NCBI GenBank assembly: GCA_023460715.1
Contig: JAEWPH010000241.1
Location: forward strand, 1-55,832
Length of the DNA stretch: 55,832 bases
DNA from: Pseudomonadota bacterium
Lineage (GTDB): Bacteria; Pseudomonadota; Gammaproteobacteria; Burkholderiales; Burkholderiaceae_C
Direction of reading: 5' to 3'
The notes under the pieces are model-generated. The model did no database searches, was not told the DNA's origin, and saw only the letters and a list, made by a program, of their open reading frames with translations. This document shows, in pieces, positions 28,689 through 36,801 of this stretch. The position numbers were made by a program, and so were the translations under genes. How positions within the stretch are numbered: position 1 is the first letter of the stretch; each line of letters starts with the position of its first letter.

Positions 28689-28703
28689 AAACCTGTCTAT
28701 AAT
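28674..28703 (+). promoter_or_regulatory. Sigma-70 promoter of the tRNA operon
   Basis: TTGCGA (28674-28679), 18-base spacer, perfect TATAAT (28698-28703). The -35 lies within the last codons of gltX. Transcription would begin near 28710, about 44 bases before tRNA-Ala. Confidence 0.75.
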
Positions 28704-28753
28704 TCAAGGCTCAGGTGATGACGATAAACACAGTGTGAATATCGAAGTCAAGT

Positions 28754-28829
<76 letters not shown>

Positions 28830-28864
28830 ATCTGAAGTTAGAGAACGGTTAGTTCCCAGGTTTT

Positions 28865-28940
28865 GACCCTATCGTCTAGAGGCCTAGGACATCACCCTTT
28901 CACGGTGAGTACCGGGGTTCGAATCCCCGTAGGGTCGCCA
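28865..28940 (+). tRNA. tRNA-Glu (UUC)
   Basis: 76 bases with encoded CCA. The acceptor GACCCTA pairs perfectly with TAGGGTC. Anticodon TTC lies in CCCTTTCACGG and the T-arm is CGGGGTTCGAATCCCCG. Confidence 0.95.
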
Positions 28941-28989
28941 AGTTGTAGCACTTGGCTTGTGTGCATACGCAAGCGAAAGCTGCCTGCCA

Positions 28990-29066
28990 GGAGTGGTAGT
29001 TCAGTTGGTTAGAATACCGGCCTGTCACGCCGGGGGTCGCGGGTTCGAGTCCCGTCCACTCCGCCA
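28990..29066 (+). tRNA. tRNA-Asp (GUC)
   Basis: 77 bases with encoded CCA. The acceptor GGAGTGG pairs with CCACTCC. The anticodon loop CTGTCAC is closed by CCGGC/GCCGG. Followed six bases later by a terminator. Confidence 0.96.
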
Positions 29067-29072
29067 AAGATC

Positions 29073-29108
29073 AACCCGTTGTCATCGCAAGATGGCAGCG
29101 GGTTTTTT
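29073..29108 (+). terminator. Terminator of the tRNA operon
   Basis: 14-bp stem with two G-U pairs (29073-29086 with 29091-29104), GCAA loop, T-run to 29108. The remaining 174 bases up to the next gene (29283) show nothing I can name. Confidence 0.9.
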
Positions 29109-29282
29109 CTTGTCCAAGGCAGAACCAAGGTTTCTTCGGGGGAGCGCAGGGCGCGACCTCCGCTGCCATTGCCCGCACAAGCCGAAGACTGCACGCGCTT
29201 CGATCCGTGTTTCATGGCGCTGCATGAGCCTCGCAGCAGGCCCGGGTCGACCGCGCATCTGATCGGCCCGAGCTCAGCAGTA

Positions 29283-30041
29283 TCAGCGCGGGGCGAGCCG
29301 GATGGCCCCGTCGAGCCGGATCACCTCGCCGTTGAGCATGTCGTTCTCGAAGATGTGCACCGCCAGCTTCGCATAGTCCTCCGGGGTGCCCAAGCGGCTG
29401 GGGAAGGGGACACCTGCGGCCAGCGCATCCTGGACTTCCTGCGGCATGCCGAAGAGCATGGGCGTGCCGAAGATGCCGGGTGCGATGGTCATGTTGCGGA
29501 TGCCGTTGCGGGCCAGATCGCGCGCAATAGGCAAGGTCATGCCAACGATCCCTCCTTTGGAGGCGGAGTAGGCGGCCTGGCCGATCTGTCCGTCATAGGC
29601 CGCCACGCTGGCCGTGGAAATCAGGACGCCGCGTTCGCCGGTCGCCTCGGGCTCGTTCTTGGCCATGGCGTCTGCTGCCATTCGGATCATGTTGAAACTG
29701 CCGATAAGGTTGACCGTGATCGTCTTGCTGAAGCTGGACAGGGCATGGGGGCCGTTCTTGCCGACGGTCTTCTCGGCAGGAGCGATGCCGGCGCAGTTGA
29801 CCAGGCCCATCAGCTTGCCAAGCGCGACAGCGCGGTCGATCACCGCCTGTCCATCCGTCTCGCTGCTGACGTCGCAGCGAACGAAAATGCCGCCGATCTC
29901 GCGCGCCACGGCCTCGCCTTTGTCCGTCTGCATGTCGGCGATGACCACCTTGCCGCCGCGGGCTGCCAGGGCGCGGGTCGTGCCTTCGCCCAGGCCCGAT
30001 GCGCCGCCGGTCACGACGAATACCTTGCCATTGATCTCCAT
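29283..30041 (-). CDS. SDR family 3-hydroxyacyl-CoA dehydrogenase (HSD10-like)
   Basis: A 252-residue short-chain dehydrogenase. The NAD-binding [19 protein letters not shown] is at about residues 11-29, NCAG at about 84-87 and the catalytic Ser in [11 protein letters not shown]. The YSASK pair at about 157-161 is followed by [10 protein letters not shown]. The pattern matches type II 3-hydroxyacyl-CoA / 3-hydroxy-2-methylbutyryl-CoA dehydrogenases of beta-oxidation and isoleucine breakdown. AGGAGA lies 5-6 bases before the ATG. A 16-bp palindrome 22 bases upstream of the start suggests dedicated repression. No other acyl-CoA gene adjoins it. Confidence 0.9.
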   Translation of the reverse strand: MEINGKVFVVTGGASGLGEGTTRALAARGGKVVIADMQTDKGEAVAREIGGIFVRCDVSSETDGQAVIDRAVALGKLMGLVNCAGIAPAEKTVGKNGPHALSSFSKTITVNLIGSFNMIRMAADAMAKNEPEATGERGVLISTASVAAYDGQIGQAAYSASKGGIVGMTLPIARDLARNGIRNMTIAPGIFGTPMLFGMPQEVQDALAAGVPFPSRLGTPEDYAKLAVHIFENDMLNGEVIRLDGAIRLAPR

Positions 30042-30062
30042 GAATGTCTCCTGTGAGTGCCG

Positions 30063-30078
30063 TTGACGTAAACGTCAA
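30063..30078. promoter_or_regulatory. 16-bp palindromic operator upstream of the SDR gene
   Basis: TTGACGT-AA-ACGTCAA is a perfect 7-bp inverted repeat 22 bases before the start codon. A CATAAT -10-like hexamer lies just upstream of it on the minus strand. CGT-centred palindromes of this size are known for MerR-type regulators of branched-chain amino acid and fatty acid catabolism (LiuR type). The match to a specific regulator is from memory and unverified. Confidence 0.6.
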
Positions 30079-30110
30079 TTATGCCCAAGCCGGCATCGGC
30101 TGAACGCATC

Positions 30111-30136
30111 AAAAAAGCCCGGCAGGGCCGGGCTTT
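30111..30136 (-). terminator. Terminator of the iron-type binding protein gene
   Basis: AAAGCCCGGC (30114-30123), AGG loop, GCCGGGCTTT (30127-30136). On the minus strand it is followed by T6. Confidence 0.9.
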
Positions 30137-30157
30137 GATCTCGCAGCAGCTTGGCGT

Positions 30158-31207
30158 TTACTGGAAGCCGGCGCGGTCGAGCATCTGTTGCACCTTGACT
30201 GTGTTGGCGCCCACCGCGCCGATGGGGATGGTCTCGCTCTTGAACGGCTTGCCGCCGGTCATGAGCTTGAGAGCAGGGTTCTCGAGCTGGACGTTCTTGG
30301 CCGCCGGCCACTCGTTGTTGCCGTTGGCGAAGTACGTCTGGGCTTCCGGGCTCGCCAGGTATTCGAGGAACTTGATGGCGTTGGCGCGGTTCTTGGCATG
30401 CTTGGCCACTGCACCCCCAGCGATGTTCATGTGCGTTCCCCACGATTGCTGATTGGGGAACACCACCGACACCTTCTCCGCCACGGCCTTGTCTTCAGGC
30501 TTTTCGGAACGGATCAGGCGGGCGAGGTAATAGCTGTTGGTGACAGCGATATCGCATTCGCCCGCTGCCACGGCCTTGATCTGGTCGGTGTCGCCGCCCT
30601 TGGGAGCGCGCGCCAGGTTGTCCTTGACGCCCTTGATCCACGCCTCGGCCTGCTGCTCGCCCATGTGCTCGACGACGGCGCCGAACAGGCTCAGGTTGTA
30701 GGGGTGCGAGCCAGAACGGATGCAGATCTTGCCCTTGTTTTTGGGGTCGCCCAGCTCTTCGTAGGTGTCCACATCTTCCGCCTTGACCTTGGCCTTGTTG
30801 TAGACGATGACACGGGCGCGGGTCGACAGGCCGTACCAGGAGATGCCGCCGTCGGCGGCCGGCTGGCTGCGCAGGTTGGCGGGAATGGCATCGTTCAGCA
30901 CCTTGGACTGGATGGGCTGGAACAGGCCATCCACGTCACCGCGGTAAAGGCGGGCTGCATCCACCAGCAGGATGACGTCGGCCGGCGAGGCCGTTCCTTC
31001 GGCCTTCAGCCGCGCCATGATGCCCGCATCGTCCGCATCGACGCGGTTGATCTTGATGCCCGTGGCCTTGGTAAAGCCGGAGTACAGGGCTTCATCGGTG
31101 GCGTAGTGACGGGCCGAATACAGATTGACGACCTGGTCCTGCGCCAGGGCAGCGGCGCCCGACGCAGCAAGACACAGCGCCAGCAGAGATTTGATGGGCA
31201 TCGACAT
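30158..31207 (-). CDS. Fe(3+) ABC transporter substrate-binding protein (FbpA/AfuA/FutA type)
   Basis: A 349-residue periplasmic protein with a signal peptide (about 1-22, ending AAALAQ). The class II transferrin-like fold opens VVNLYSARHYATDEALYSGF and carries the iron-ligand Tyr pair in VTNSYYLARLI (about residues 219-229). VVFPNQQSWGTHMNIAGGAV and a C-terminal SPEAQTYFANGNNEWP are further family marks. It delivers ferric iron to an inner-membrane ABC permease. No permease or ATPase gene is adjacent and a terminator follows immediately, so this is an orphan binding protein in this window. No convincing Fur box was found upstream. Confidence 0.9.
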   Translation of the reverse strand: MSMPIKSLLALCLAASGAAALAQDQVVNLYSARHYATDEALYSGFTKATGIKINRVDADDAGIMARLKAEGTASPADVILLVDAARLYRGDVDGLFQPIQSKVLNDAIPANLRSQPAADGGISWYGLSTRARVIVYNKAKVKAEDVDTYEELGDPKNKGKICIRSGSHPYNLSLFGAVVEHMGEQQAEAWIKGVKDNLARAPKGGDTDQIKAVAAGECDIAVTNSYYLARLIRSEKPEDKAVAEKVSVVFPNQQSWGTHMNIAGGAVAKHAKNRANAIKFLEYLASPEAQTYFANGNNEWPAAKNVQLENPALKLMTGGKPFKSETIPIGAVGANTVKVQQMLDRAGFQ

Positions 31208-31383
31208 GGACAGCGTTCTTTCTTAGGGATGGAGACGCGGGGATGATAAGGGAACGCGAATGGTTCTTAACAAGGCCCGACGTCGGGCGTGGCATTACCG
31301 TCCTCCGGTCGCAGTCTTCTGGGGCGGGGCGTGGCAGTGGTATTGCCGCGTGGTTGGCGTTGTCCGTACGAAACCTGCGGGCC

Positions 31384-31412
31384 AAAAAAAAGCCCGGCGG
31401 GCGCCGGGCTTT
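31384..31412 (-). terminator. Terminator of the phasin gene
   Basis: AAAGCCCGGCG / CGCCGGGCTTT around a short GG centre, followed on the minus strand by T8. It lies in the 309-base gene-free stretch 31208-31516, in which I see nothing else. Confidence 0.9.
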
Positions 31413-31516
31413 GAAAGGATCCCTGAAGCGGCAAGCCTCGAAAGGATCCAAGGAGACAACGGTGGGGGTCCGGCGCTGCCGCCAAGACGCTTGAACGGTG
31501 TCGGGTCGGTCGCGGC

Positions 31517-32065
31517 TCAGCGCTTGCGCGGAGCTGCGGACTTGGCCGCGTTGGTGGCCGTGTTGGCGACGGCGTTGAAGTTGGCTTCCGCCACGTCGCT
31601 GGCCTGCTTGACCGCCTTCTGCACCGATTCGAAGGCGCTGTTGGCCGCAGACACGGCGCTCTTCATCACGGCGACCGTGGTTTCCGTGCCCGCGGGCGCG
31701 TTCTTGGCGGCGGTGTCGACCAGGGTGCTGAAGCTGCGCTGGGCTTCTGCAGCCTGCGCTTCGAAGGTACGGCCGAATTCGGAGCTGGTGCCCGAGGCGA
31801 TGTCGTACAGATGGCGGCTGTAGGCGGCCGTCTTTTCAGCGATGGGCTGGAACAGGTTGGCCTGCAGGGCCAGCAGTTCCTGTGCGTCCTTGGCGCCCAG
31901 CACCGCCTGGGTATGGTTGGCGGCATCGGCCAGGGCCGCACGCGAGGCGGTGACGTTCAGTTCCACCAGCTTTTCCACGCCTTCGAACGCCTTGCTCGTG
32001 AGGCTGAACAGGGTGTCCAGATGGGCCTTGTGGGATGCCAGCACTTGTTCGGGGGTCAGCGACAT
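31517..32065 (-). CDS. phaP: Phasin family protein
   Basis: A 182-residue, mostly helical, Ala-rich protein without a signal peptide. The phasin pattern [37 protein letters not shown] is followed by [15 protein letters not shown] and a C-terminal Ala/Lys-rich stretch ending AAPRKR. Phasins coat polyhydroxyalkanoate granules and control their number and size. AGGAGA sits about 8 bases before the ATG. It has its own strong terminator. Two TGC-rich direct repeats upstream resemble PhaR operator sites. No PHA synthase gene is in the window. Confidence 0.92.
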   Translation of the reverse strand: MSLTPEQVLASHKAHLDTLFSLTSKAFEGVEKLVELNVTASRAALADAANHTQAVLGAKDAQELLALQANLFQPIAEKTAAYSRHLYDIASGTSSEFGRTFEAQAAEAQRSFSTLVDTAAKNAPAGTETTVAVMKSAVSAANSAFESVQKAVKQASDVAEANFNAVANTATNAAKSAAPRKR

Positions 32066-32134
32066 GGAAATATCTCCTGGAAGCGTCCTTGCGGACAGGG
32101 TGGTTGAAGCATCTGCGCTGACCAACTCGTTTAT

Positions 32135-32208
32135 GTTGCAGTGCAGCATGGAATGGATTCTTCAGGATTTGCGGCGCTGGGGCAAGCCCTTTTGTTGCAC
32201 TGCAGCAT
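32135..32208. promoter_or_regulatory. Paired TGC-rich sites upstream of phaP (PhaR-like)
   Basis: GTTGCAGTGCAGCAT at 32135-32149 and GTTGCACTGCAGCAT at 32194-32208 match at 14 of 15 positions, in the same orientation, 59 bases apart start to start. They lie between the divergent phaP and thioesterase genes. PhaR, the granule-sensing repressor, is known to bind TGC-rich sites ahead of phasin genes in other Burkholderiales and in Paracoccus. Assignment here is inference. Confidence 0.62.
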
Positions 32209-32308
32209 TATTAGAGTCAACGCTCAACACGTGACCGATCGTTACCGTGGCGCGGCCGCTGTCATGCGCGCGCCTGTCGGGCGAGGCACCTCGCCGCAGA
32301 ATGCCGCC

Positions 32309-32797
32309 ATGCATCCTCCTGCTTCTCCCTCTCCTTCCCCTTCTTCCTCTGATGGCACCCGTGCCCGCCCGGTGCCGCAGCCGCGCGCGGCCTATGCGGC
32401 GTTTCGCACCATCACCACGCGCTGGGCGGACAACGATGCCTACGGCCATGTGAACAACGTCGTGTATTACAGCTGGTTCGATACGGCGGTGAACGCGTAC
32501 CTGATCGAGCAGGGTGCCCTCGACATCCACGGCGGCGACACCATTGGCCTCGTGGTCGAGACCCAGTGCAACTACTTTTCTCCGCTGGCCTTTCCGCAGA
32601 TCGTCGAGGCCGGGATCCGGGTCGCCCGGCTGGGAGGCTCCAGCGTGCGCTATGAGGTGGGACTGTTCGCCGGGGGGGCTGCCACGGCGAGTGCGCAGGG
32701 CCATTTCGTCCACGTGTACGTGGGCCGCGAAGACCGGCGGCCGCGCGAATTGCCCGCGATTCTGCGCAGTGCGCTGGAGCCCTTGCAGCGGGGGTGA
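32309..32797 (+). CDS. Acyl-CoA thioesterase, hotdog fold (4HBT/YbgC type)
   Basis: A 162-residue protein. After a low-complexity Ser/Pro head (about 1-28) a single hotdog domain follows. The catalytic segment is [25 protein letters not shown] (Asp in the DNDAYGH motif), then [23 protein letters not shown]. It hydrolyses an acyl-CoA, substrate unknown. The start is uncertain: ATG at 32309 gives the given length, and an in-frame ATG at 32264 adds 15 residues; neither has a good ribosome site. Divergent from phaP, so the PhaR-like sites could act on both. Confidence 0.85.
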   Translation: MHPPASPSPSPSSSDGTRARPVPQPRAAYAAFRTITTRWADNDAYGHVNNVVYYSWFDTAVNAYLIEQGALDIHGGDTIGLVVETQCNYFSPLAFPQIVEAGIRVARLGGSSVRYEVGLFAGGAATASAQGHFVHVYVGREDRRPRELPAILRSALEPLQRG

Positions 32798-33008
32798 CGC
32801 AACAGGCCAATCGCGCATTGCCTGCTCTGCAGTCCTGCAGCGCGACGCGCGCACGCGGCCAGTGCCGTGCCTGGCCCGACGCCGTTGGTGGACAGGCGGT
32901 GCTTCGCCCTCCGCCTGACGGGCTTGGTGCCACAATGTTGGCCGAGACAAATCTTCCGGCGGCTGCAGCCGCCACGCCCCGCGGCGCTACGCCCTCCGCG
33001 CGCTTTTC

Positions 33009-34229
33009 ATGATCATCACCAGCCTGCTCGACACCGACCTGTACAAGTTCACCATGATGCAGGTGGTGCTGCACCAGTTCCCGGGGGCGCAGGTCGAATA
33101 CCACTTCAAGTGCCGCAATCCCGGCGTTCCGCTGGCGCCGTATGTGAGCGAGATCCGCGACGAGATCCGTGCGTTGTGCAGCCTGCGGTTCCAGGACGCC
33201 GAGCTGGCGTACCTGCGATCCCTGCGTTTCATCAAGAGCGATTTCGTGGATTTCCTCGGCCTGTTCCAGCTCAACGAGAAATACATCACCGTCACCGCGC
33301 TGCCTTCAGGTGAGATCGACATCGCCATCACCGGGCCATGGCTGTACACCATCCTGTTCGAGATTCCGGTGCTGGCCATCGTCAACGAGGTGTACTTCCG
33401 CAATACGCAGAAAGTGCCCGACTTCCCCGAGGGCCGGCGCCGGCTGGACACCAAGATCGCGCAGCTGCAGGGCGAGGGTCTGGCCGATCTCAAGATTGCC
33501 GACTACGGCACCCGCCGTCGCTTCAGCCGCGCTTGGCACGAGGAGGTGCTGCGCGTGCTGGTGGCGCGCCTGGGCACCGGCGATCGCCGCCCGGACGCCC
33601 CCAGCGGCCCCGGCCAGTTCGCGGGCACCAGCAACGTGCTGTTCGCGATGAAGCTGGGCCTGACGCCCCTGGGCACCATGGCGCACGAGTACCTGCAGGC
33701 CTGCCAGGCGCTGGGCCCGCGGCTGCGCGACAGCCAGATCTACGGTTTCGAGATGTGGGCGCGGGAGTACCGCGGCGACCTGGGCATCGCGCTGTCGGAT
33801 GTCTACGGCATGAGCGCCTTTCTGCGCGACTTCGACCTGTACTTCTGCAAGCTGTTCGACGGCGCGCGCCACGACAGCGGCGATCCGTTCGCCTGGGGCG
33901 AGCGCCTGCTGGAGCATTACCGCAAGAACCGCGTCGACCCGCTGACCAAAACGTTGATCTTCAGCGATGCGCTCACGGTGCCGCGCACCATCGAGCTGTA
34001 CCGCCAGTTCCAGGGGCGCTGCCAGCTGGCGTTCGGCATCGGCACCAACCTGACCAACGACCTGGGCGACCCGCCCGCCCATGTGCCGCTGCAGATCGTC
34101 ATCAAGATGACGCGCTGCAACGGGCAGCCGGTGGCCAAGCTGTCCGACGCGCCCGGCAAGAACATGTGCGACGACGAGAAGTACCTGGCCTATCTGCGCC
34201 AGGTGTTCGACATTCCCTCTCCGGCGTGA
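33009..34229 (+). CDS. pncB: Nicotinate phosphoribosyltransferase
   Basis: A 406-residue enzyme joining nicotinate and PRPP to nicotinate mononucleotide (Preiss-Handler NAD salvage), ATP-stimulated. It opens [21 protein letters not shown]. Further landmarks are the DYGTRRRFS segment, [14 protein letters not shown], the phosphorylated-His region [10 protein letters not shown], then [15 protein letters not shown] and [16 protein letters not shown]. Length is normal. The 211 bases before it (32798-33008) show no gene or clear signal. Confidence 0.96.
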   Translation: MIITSLLDTDLYKFTMMQVVLHQFPGAQVEYHFKCRNPGVPLAPYVSEIRDEIRALCSLRFQDAELAYLRSLRFIKSDFVDFLGLFQLNEKYITVTALPSGEIDIAITGPWLYTILFEIPVLAIVNEVYFRNTQKVPDFPEGRRRLDTKIAQLQGEGLADLKIADYGTRRRFSRAWHEEVLRVLVARLGTGDRRPDAPSGPGQFAGTSNVLFAMKLGLTPLGTMAHEYLQACQALGPRLRDSQIYGFEMWAREYRGDLGIALSDVYGMSAFLRDFDLYFCKLFDGARHDSGDPFAWGERLLEHYRKNRVDPLTKTLIFSDALTVPRTIELYRQFQGRCQLAFGIGTNLTNDLGDPPAHVPLQIVIKMTRCNGQPVAKLSDAPGKNMCDDEKYLAYLRQVFDIPSPA

Positions 34230-34302
34230 GCCACAACGGGCCCGGAGCCTGGGGCGGCGAGCCGCCAGTGCCGTGGCCAGGGCAACGAAAGACCTTCAAA
34301 CG

Positions 34303-35712
34303 ATGACCCGTACCCGCTCCCTGGCTCTGCTGGGCCTGTGCCTGGCGCCGGCGCTGGCCCGGGCCGCCGACGTGGACGGCTCGGCGCTGTCTGTGCTGTG
34401 GGGCGTGCCCTTTGCGGGCCTGCTGCTGTCGATCGCCTTGCTGCCCCTGCTGGCGCCCGTGTTCTGGCACCACCATTTCGGCAAGGTGGCCGCCGCCTGG
34501 GCGCTGGCGTTTCTGCTGCCCTTCGCCGCGGTGTTCGGCCCGGCGGTCGCGGGGGCCGGGCTGGTGCACGCGCTGCTGGCCGAATACCTGCCGTTCGTGA
34601 TTCTGCTCACCGCGCTGTTCACCGTGGCGGGGGGCATCTACATCCGCGGCAACCTGCACGGCAGCCCGGGGCTGAACACGGCCCTGCTGGGCATCGGGGC
34701 GGTACTGGCCAGCTTCATGGGCACCACCGGGGCCTCGATGCTGCTGATCCGCCCGCTGATCCGCGCCAACGACAGCCGCCGGCATGTCGCGCACGTGGTG
34801 GTGTTCTTCATCTTCATCGTCTCCAACGCGGGTGGCGCGCTCACCCCGCTGGGCGATCCGCCGCTGTTCCTGGGCTTTCTGAAGGGCGTGGATTTCTTCT
34901 GGACCGTGCGGCATATCTTTCCAGAGACGCTGTTCCTCGTCGGCACGCTGCTCGTCCTGTTCTATCTTCTGGATACCTGGTTCTACCGGCGCCGCGAAGA
35001 CGTATTGCCGGTCGATCCGACGCCAGACACCCGCGGCATCGGCTTCGACGGCCGCGTCAACTTCGCGCTGCTGGGAGCCGTCGTGGCACTGGTGCTGCTG
35101 AGCGGTTTCTGGAAGTCCCCCGTGGTCTGGGACGTTGCCGGCACGCCGGTCGGGCTGCCGGGCCTGGTGCGCGATGCGGGGCTGATCGGCGTGACGCTGC
35201 TGTCCCTCTGGCTCACGCCGCGCCGGGTGCACGCAGACAACCAGTTCAACTGGGGTCCCATGCAGGAGGTGGCCAAGCTGTTCGCCGGCATCTTCCTCAC
35301 CATCATCCCGGTCATCGCCATGCTCAAGGCGGGCGTGAACGGGCCGTTCGCTGCCATCGTGTCCGCCGTGACCCGCCCGGACGGCACGCCCGACCCGGCG
35401 ATGTACTTCTGGGCCACGGGCGCGCTCAGTTCGTTCCTGGACAACGCGCCCACCTACCTGGTGTTCTTCAACACGGCGGGCGGTGACCCCGCCGCGCTGA
35501 TGACAACGCTGGCACCCACGCTGGCGGCCATCTCGGCCGGCGCCGTGTTCATGGGCGCCAATACCTACATCGGCAACGCGCCCAACCTCATGGTCAAGGC
35601 GATTGCCGAGGACCGCGGTGTGAAGATGCCCAGCTTCTTCGGCTACATGCTGTGGTCGGGCGGCATCCTGGTGCCGCTGTTCGCCGTGATGACATTCCTC
35701 TGGTTCCGTTGA
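34303..35712 (+). CDS. Sodium:proton antiporter, NhaD/ArsB-like ion transporter superfamily
   Basis: A 469-residue inner-membrane protein with a signal-like first segment (ending ARAADVDG) and about 12 hydrophobic helices. NhaD-type landmarks are FVILLTALFTVAGGIYIRGNLHG, LASFMGTTGASMLLIRPLIRAN, IVSNAGGALTPLGDPPLFLGFLKG and SSFLDNAPTYLVFFNTAGG, followed by FMGANTYIGNAPNLMVKAIAE. The paired GDPP and DNAP half-helix motifs are consistent with cation/proton exchange. ATG at 34303 is preferred over an upstream in-frame alternative at 34273 that begins inside the spacer. Confidence 0.88.
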   Translation: MTRTRSLALLGLCLAPALARAADVDGSALSVLWGVPFAGLLLSIALLPLLAPVFWHHHFGKVAAAWALAFLLPFAAVFGPAVAGAGLVHALLAEYLPFVILLTALFTVAGGIYIRGNLHGSPGLNTALLGIGAVLASFMGTTGASMLLIRPLIRANDSRRHVAHVVVFFIFIVSNAGGALTPLGDPPLFLGFLKGVDFFWTVRHIFPETLFLVGTLLVLFYLLDTWFYRRREDVLPVDPTPDTRGIGFDGRVNFALLGAVVALVLLSGFWKSPVVWDVAGTPVGLPGLVRDAGLIGVTLLSLWLTPRRVHADNQFNWGPMQEVAKLFAGIFLTIIPVIAMLKAGVNGPFAAIVSAVTRPDGTPDPAMYFWATGALSSFLDNAPTYLVFFNTAGGDPAALMTTLAPTLAAISAGAVFMGANTYIGNAPNLMVKAIAEDRGVKMPSFFGYMLWSGGILVPLFAVMTFLWFR

Positions 35713-35738
35713 CCGATCGAAGAAAGGATTTTTCTCCC

Positions 35739-36725
35739 ATGTCCAAGCCCCGCATCCTGGTTGCCCGCAACATCTTTCCCGAAGTGGTGGAGCGCCTGTC
35801 GCAGCATTTCGAGGTCGAGTCGAACCCGCAGGACGTGGTGTGGACCCCGGCCGAACTGGCCGAAAAACTGGCGGACAAGGACGGCGCGCTCACCACCGGC
35901 AGCCAGCGCGTGGACGCCGCACTGCTGGCCGCCGCGCCGCGGCTGCGCATCGTGGCCAACATGGCCGTGGGCTACAACAACTTCGACGTGGACGCGATGA
36001 CGGCCGCGGGCGTGCAGGGCACGAACACGCCCGACGTGCTGACCGAGACCACGGCCGACTTCGGCTTTGCGCTGCTCATGGCCACGGCGCGCCGCATGGC
36101 CGAGAGCGAGCATTACCTGCGCGCCGGCCAGTGGACGAAGTGGAGCTACGACCTGTTCGCCGGCACCGAGGTGCACGGCAGCACGCTGGGCATCCTGGGC
36201 ATGGGCCGCATCGGCCAGGGCATCGCCAAGCGCGGCGCGCACGGCTTCGGCATGAACGTGGTCTATCACAACCGCTCGCGTCTCACGCCCGAACTGGAAG
36301 CCGAATGCAAGGCCCGCTACGTGAGCAAGGACGAACTGCTGCGCACGGCCGACCACCTGGTGCTGGTGCTGCCGTACACGCCCGCATCGCACCACGCCAT
36401 CGGCGCGGCCGAGATCGCGCAGATGAAGCCCACCGCCAACCTGATCAACATCGCGCGCGGCGGCATCGTGGACGACGCGGCACTGGCCAAGGCGCTCAAG
36501 GAGCGCCGCATCGCCGCGGCCGGCCTGGACGTGTTCGAGGGCGAGCCCGCCGTCCACCCCGATCTGCTGACGGTGCCCAATGTGGTGCTTACGCCGCACA
36601 TCGCCAGCGCCACCGTGCCGACGCGCCTGGCCATGGCCCAGCTGGCAGCCGACAACCTCATCGCCTTCTTCGACGGGCGTGGACCGCTCACGCCGGTGAA
36701 CACCCCGGTCGGCAAGCGCGCGTAA
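35739..36725 (+). CDS. D-2-hydroxyacid dehydrogenase (glyoxylate/hydroxypyruvate reductase type)
   Basis: A 328-residue cytoplasmic NAD(P)H enzyme. The Rossmann loop is STLGILGMGRIGQGIAKR at about residues 148-165. The catalytic triad is visible as Arg in NIARGGIVDD, Glu in FEGEPAVHP and His in LTPHIASAT. NMAVGYNNFDVDA and GTNTPDVLTETTADFGFALL are typical of GyaR/GhrB-like D-glycerate dehydrogenases. Hydroxypyruvate or glyoxylate is the likely substrate. AAAGGA lies 11 bases before the ATG. It follows the antiporter by 26 bases. Confidence 0.92.
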   Translation: MSKPRILVARNIFPEVVERLSQHFEVESNPQDVVWTPAELAEKLADKDGALTTGSQRVDAALLAAAPRLRIVANMAVGYNNFDVDAMTAAGVQGTNTPDVLTETTADFGFALLMATARRMAESEHYLRAGQWTKWSYDLFAGTEVHGSTLGILGMGRIGQGIAKRGAHGFGMNVVYHNRSRLTPELEAECKARYVSKDELLRTADHLVLVLPYTPASHHAIGAAEIAQMKPTANLINIARGGIVDDAALAKALKERRIAAAGLDVFEGEPAVHPDLLTVPNVVLTPHIASATVPTRLAMAQLAADNLIAFFDGRGPLTPVNTPVGKRA

Positions 36726-36743
36726 TCAGGTTTGAATGAAATT

Positions 36744-36783
36744 GGCCTCTAGCGCTTATTGGGTAAGCGCTGGTAGCTATCAA
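36744..36783 (-). repeat. Dispersed hairpin repeat, copy 6
   Basis: GGCC..AGCGCTTA - TTGGG - TAAGCGCT..TAGCTATC, a perfect 8-bp stem, in the short gap before rmuC. Confidence 0.75.
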
Positions 36784-36801
36784 TTTGGTAGTGTTTGATC
36801 C

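Noticed and set aside
31208..31275. Fur box before the iron-type binding protein gene
   Set aside because: The A/T-richest stretch matches fewer than half of the second Fur hexamer; not distinguishable from chance.
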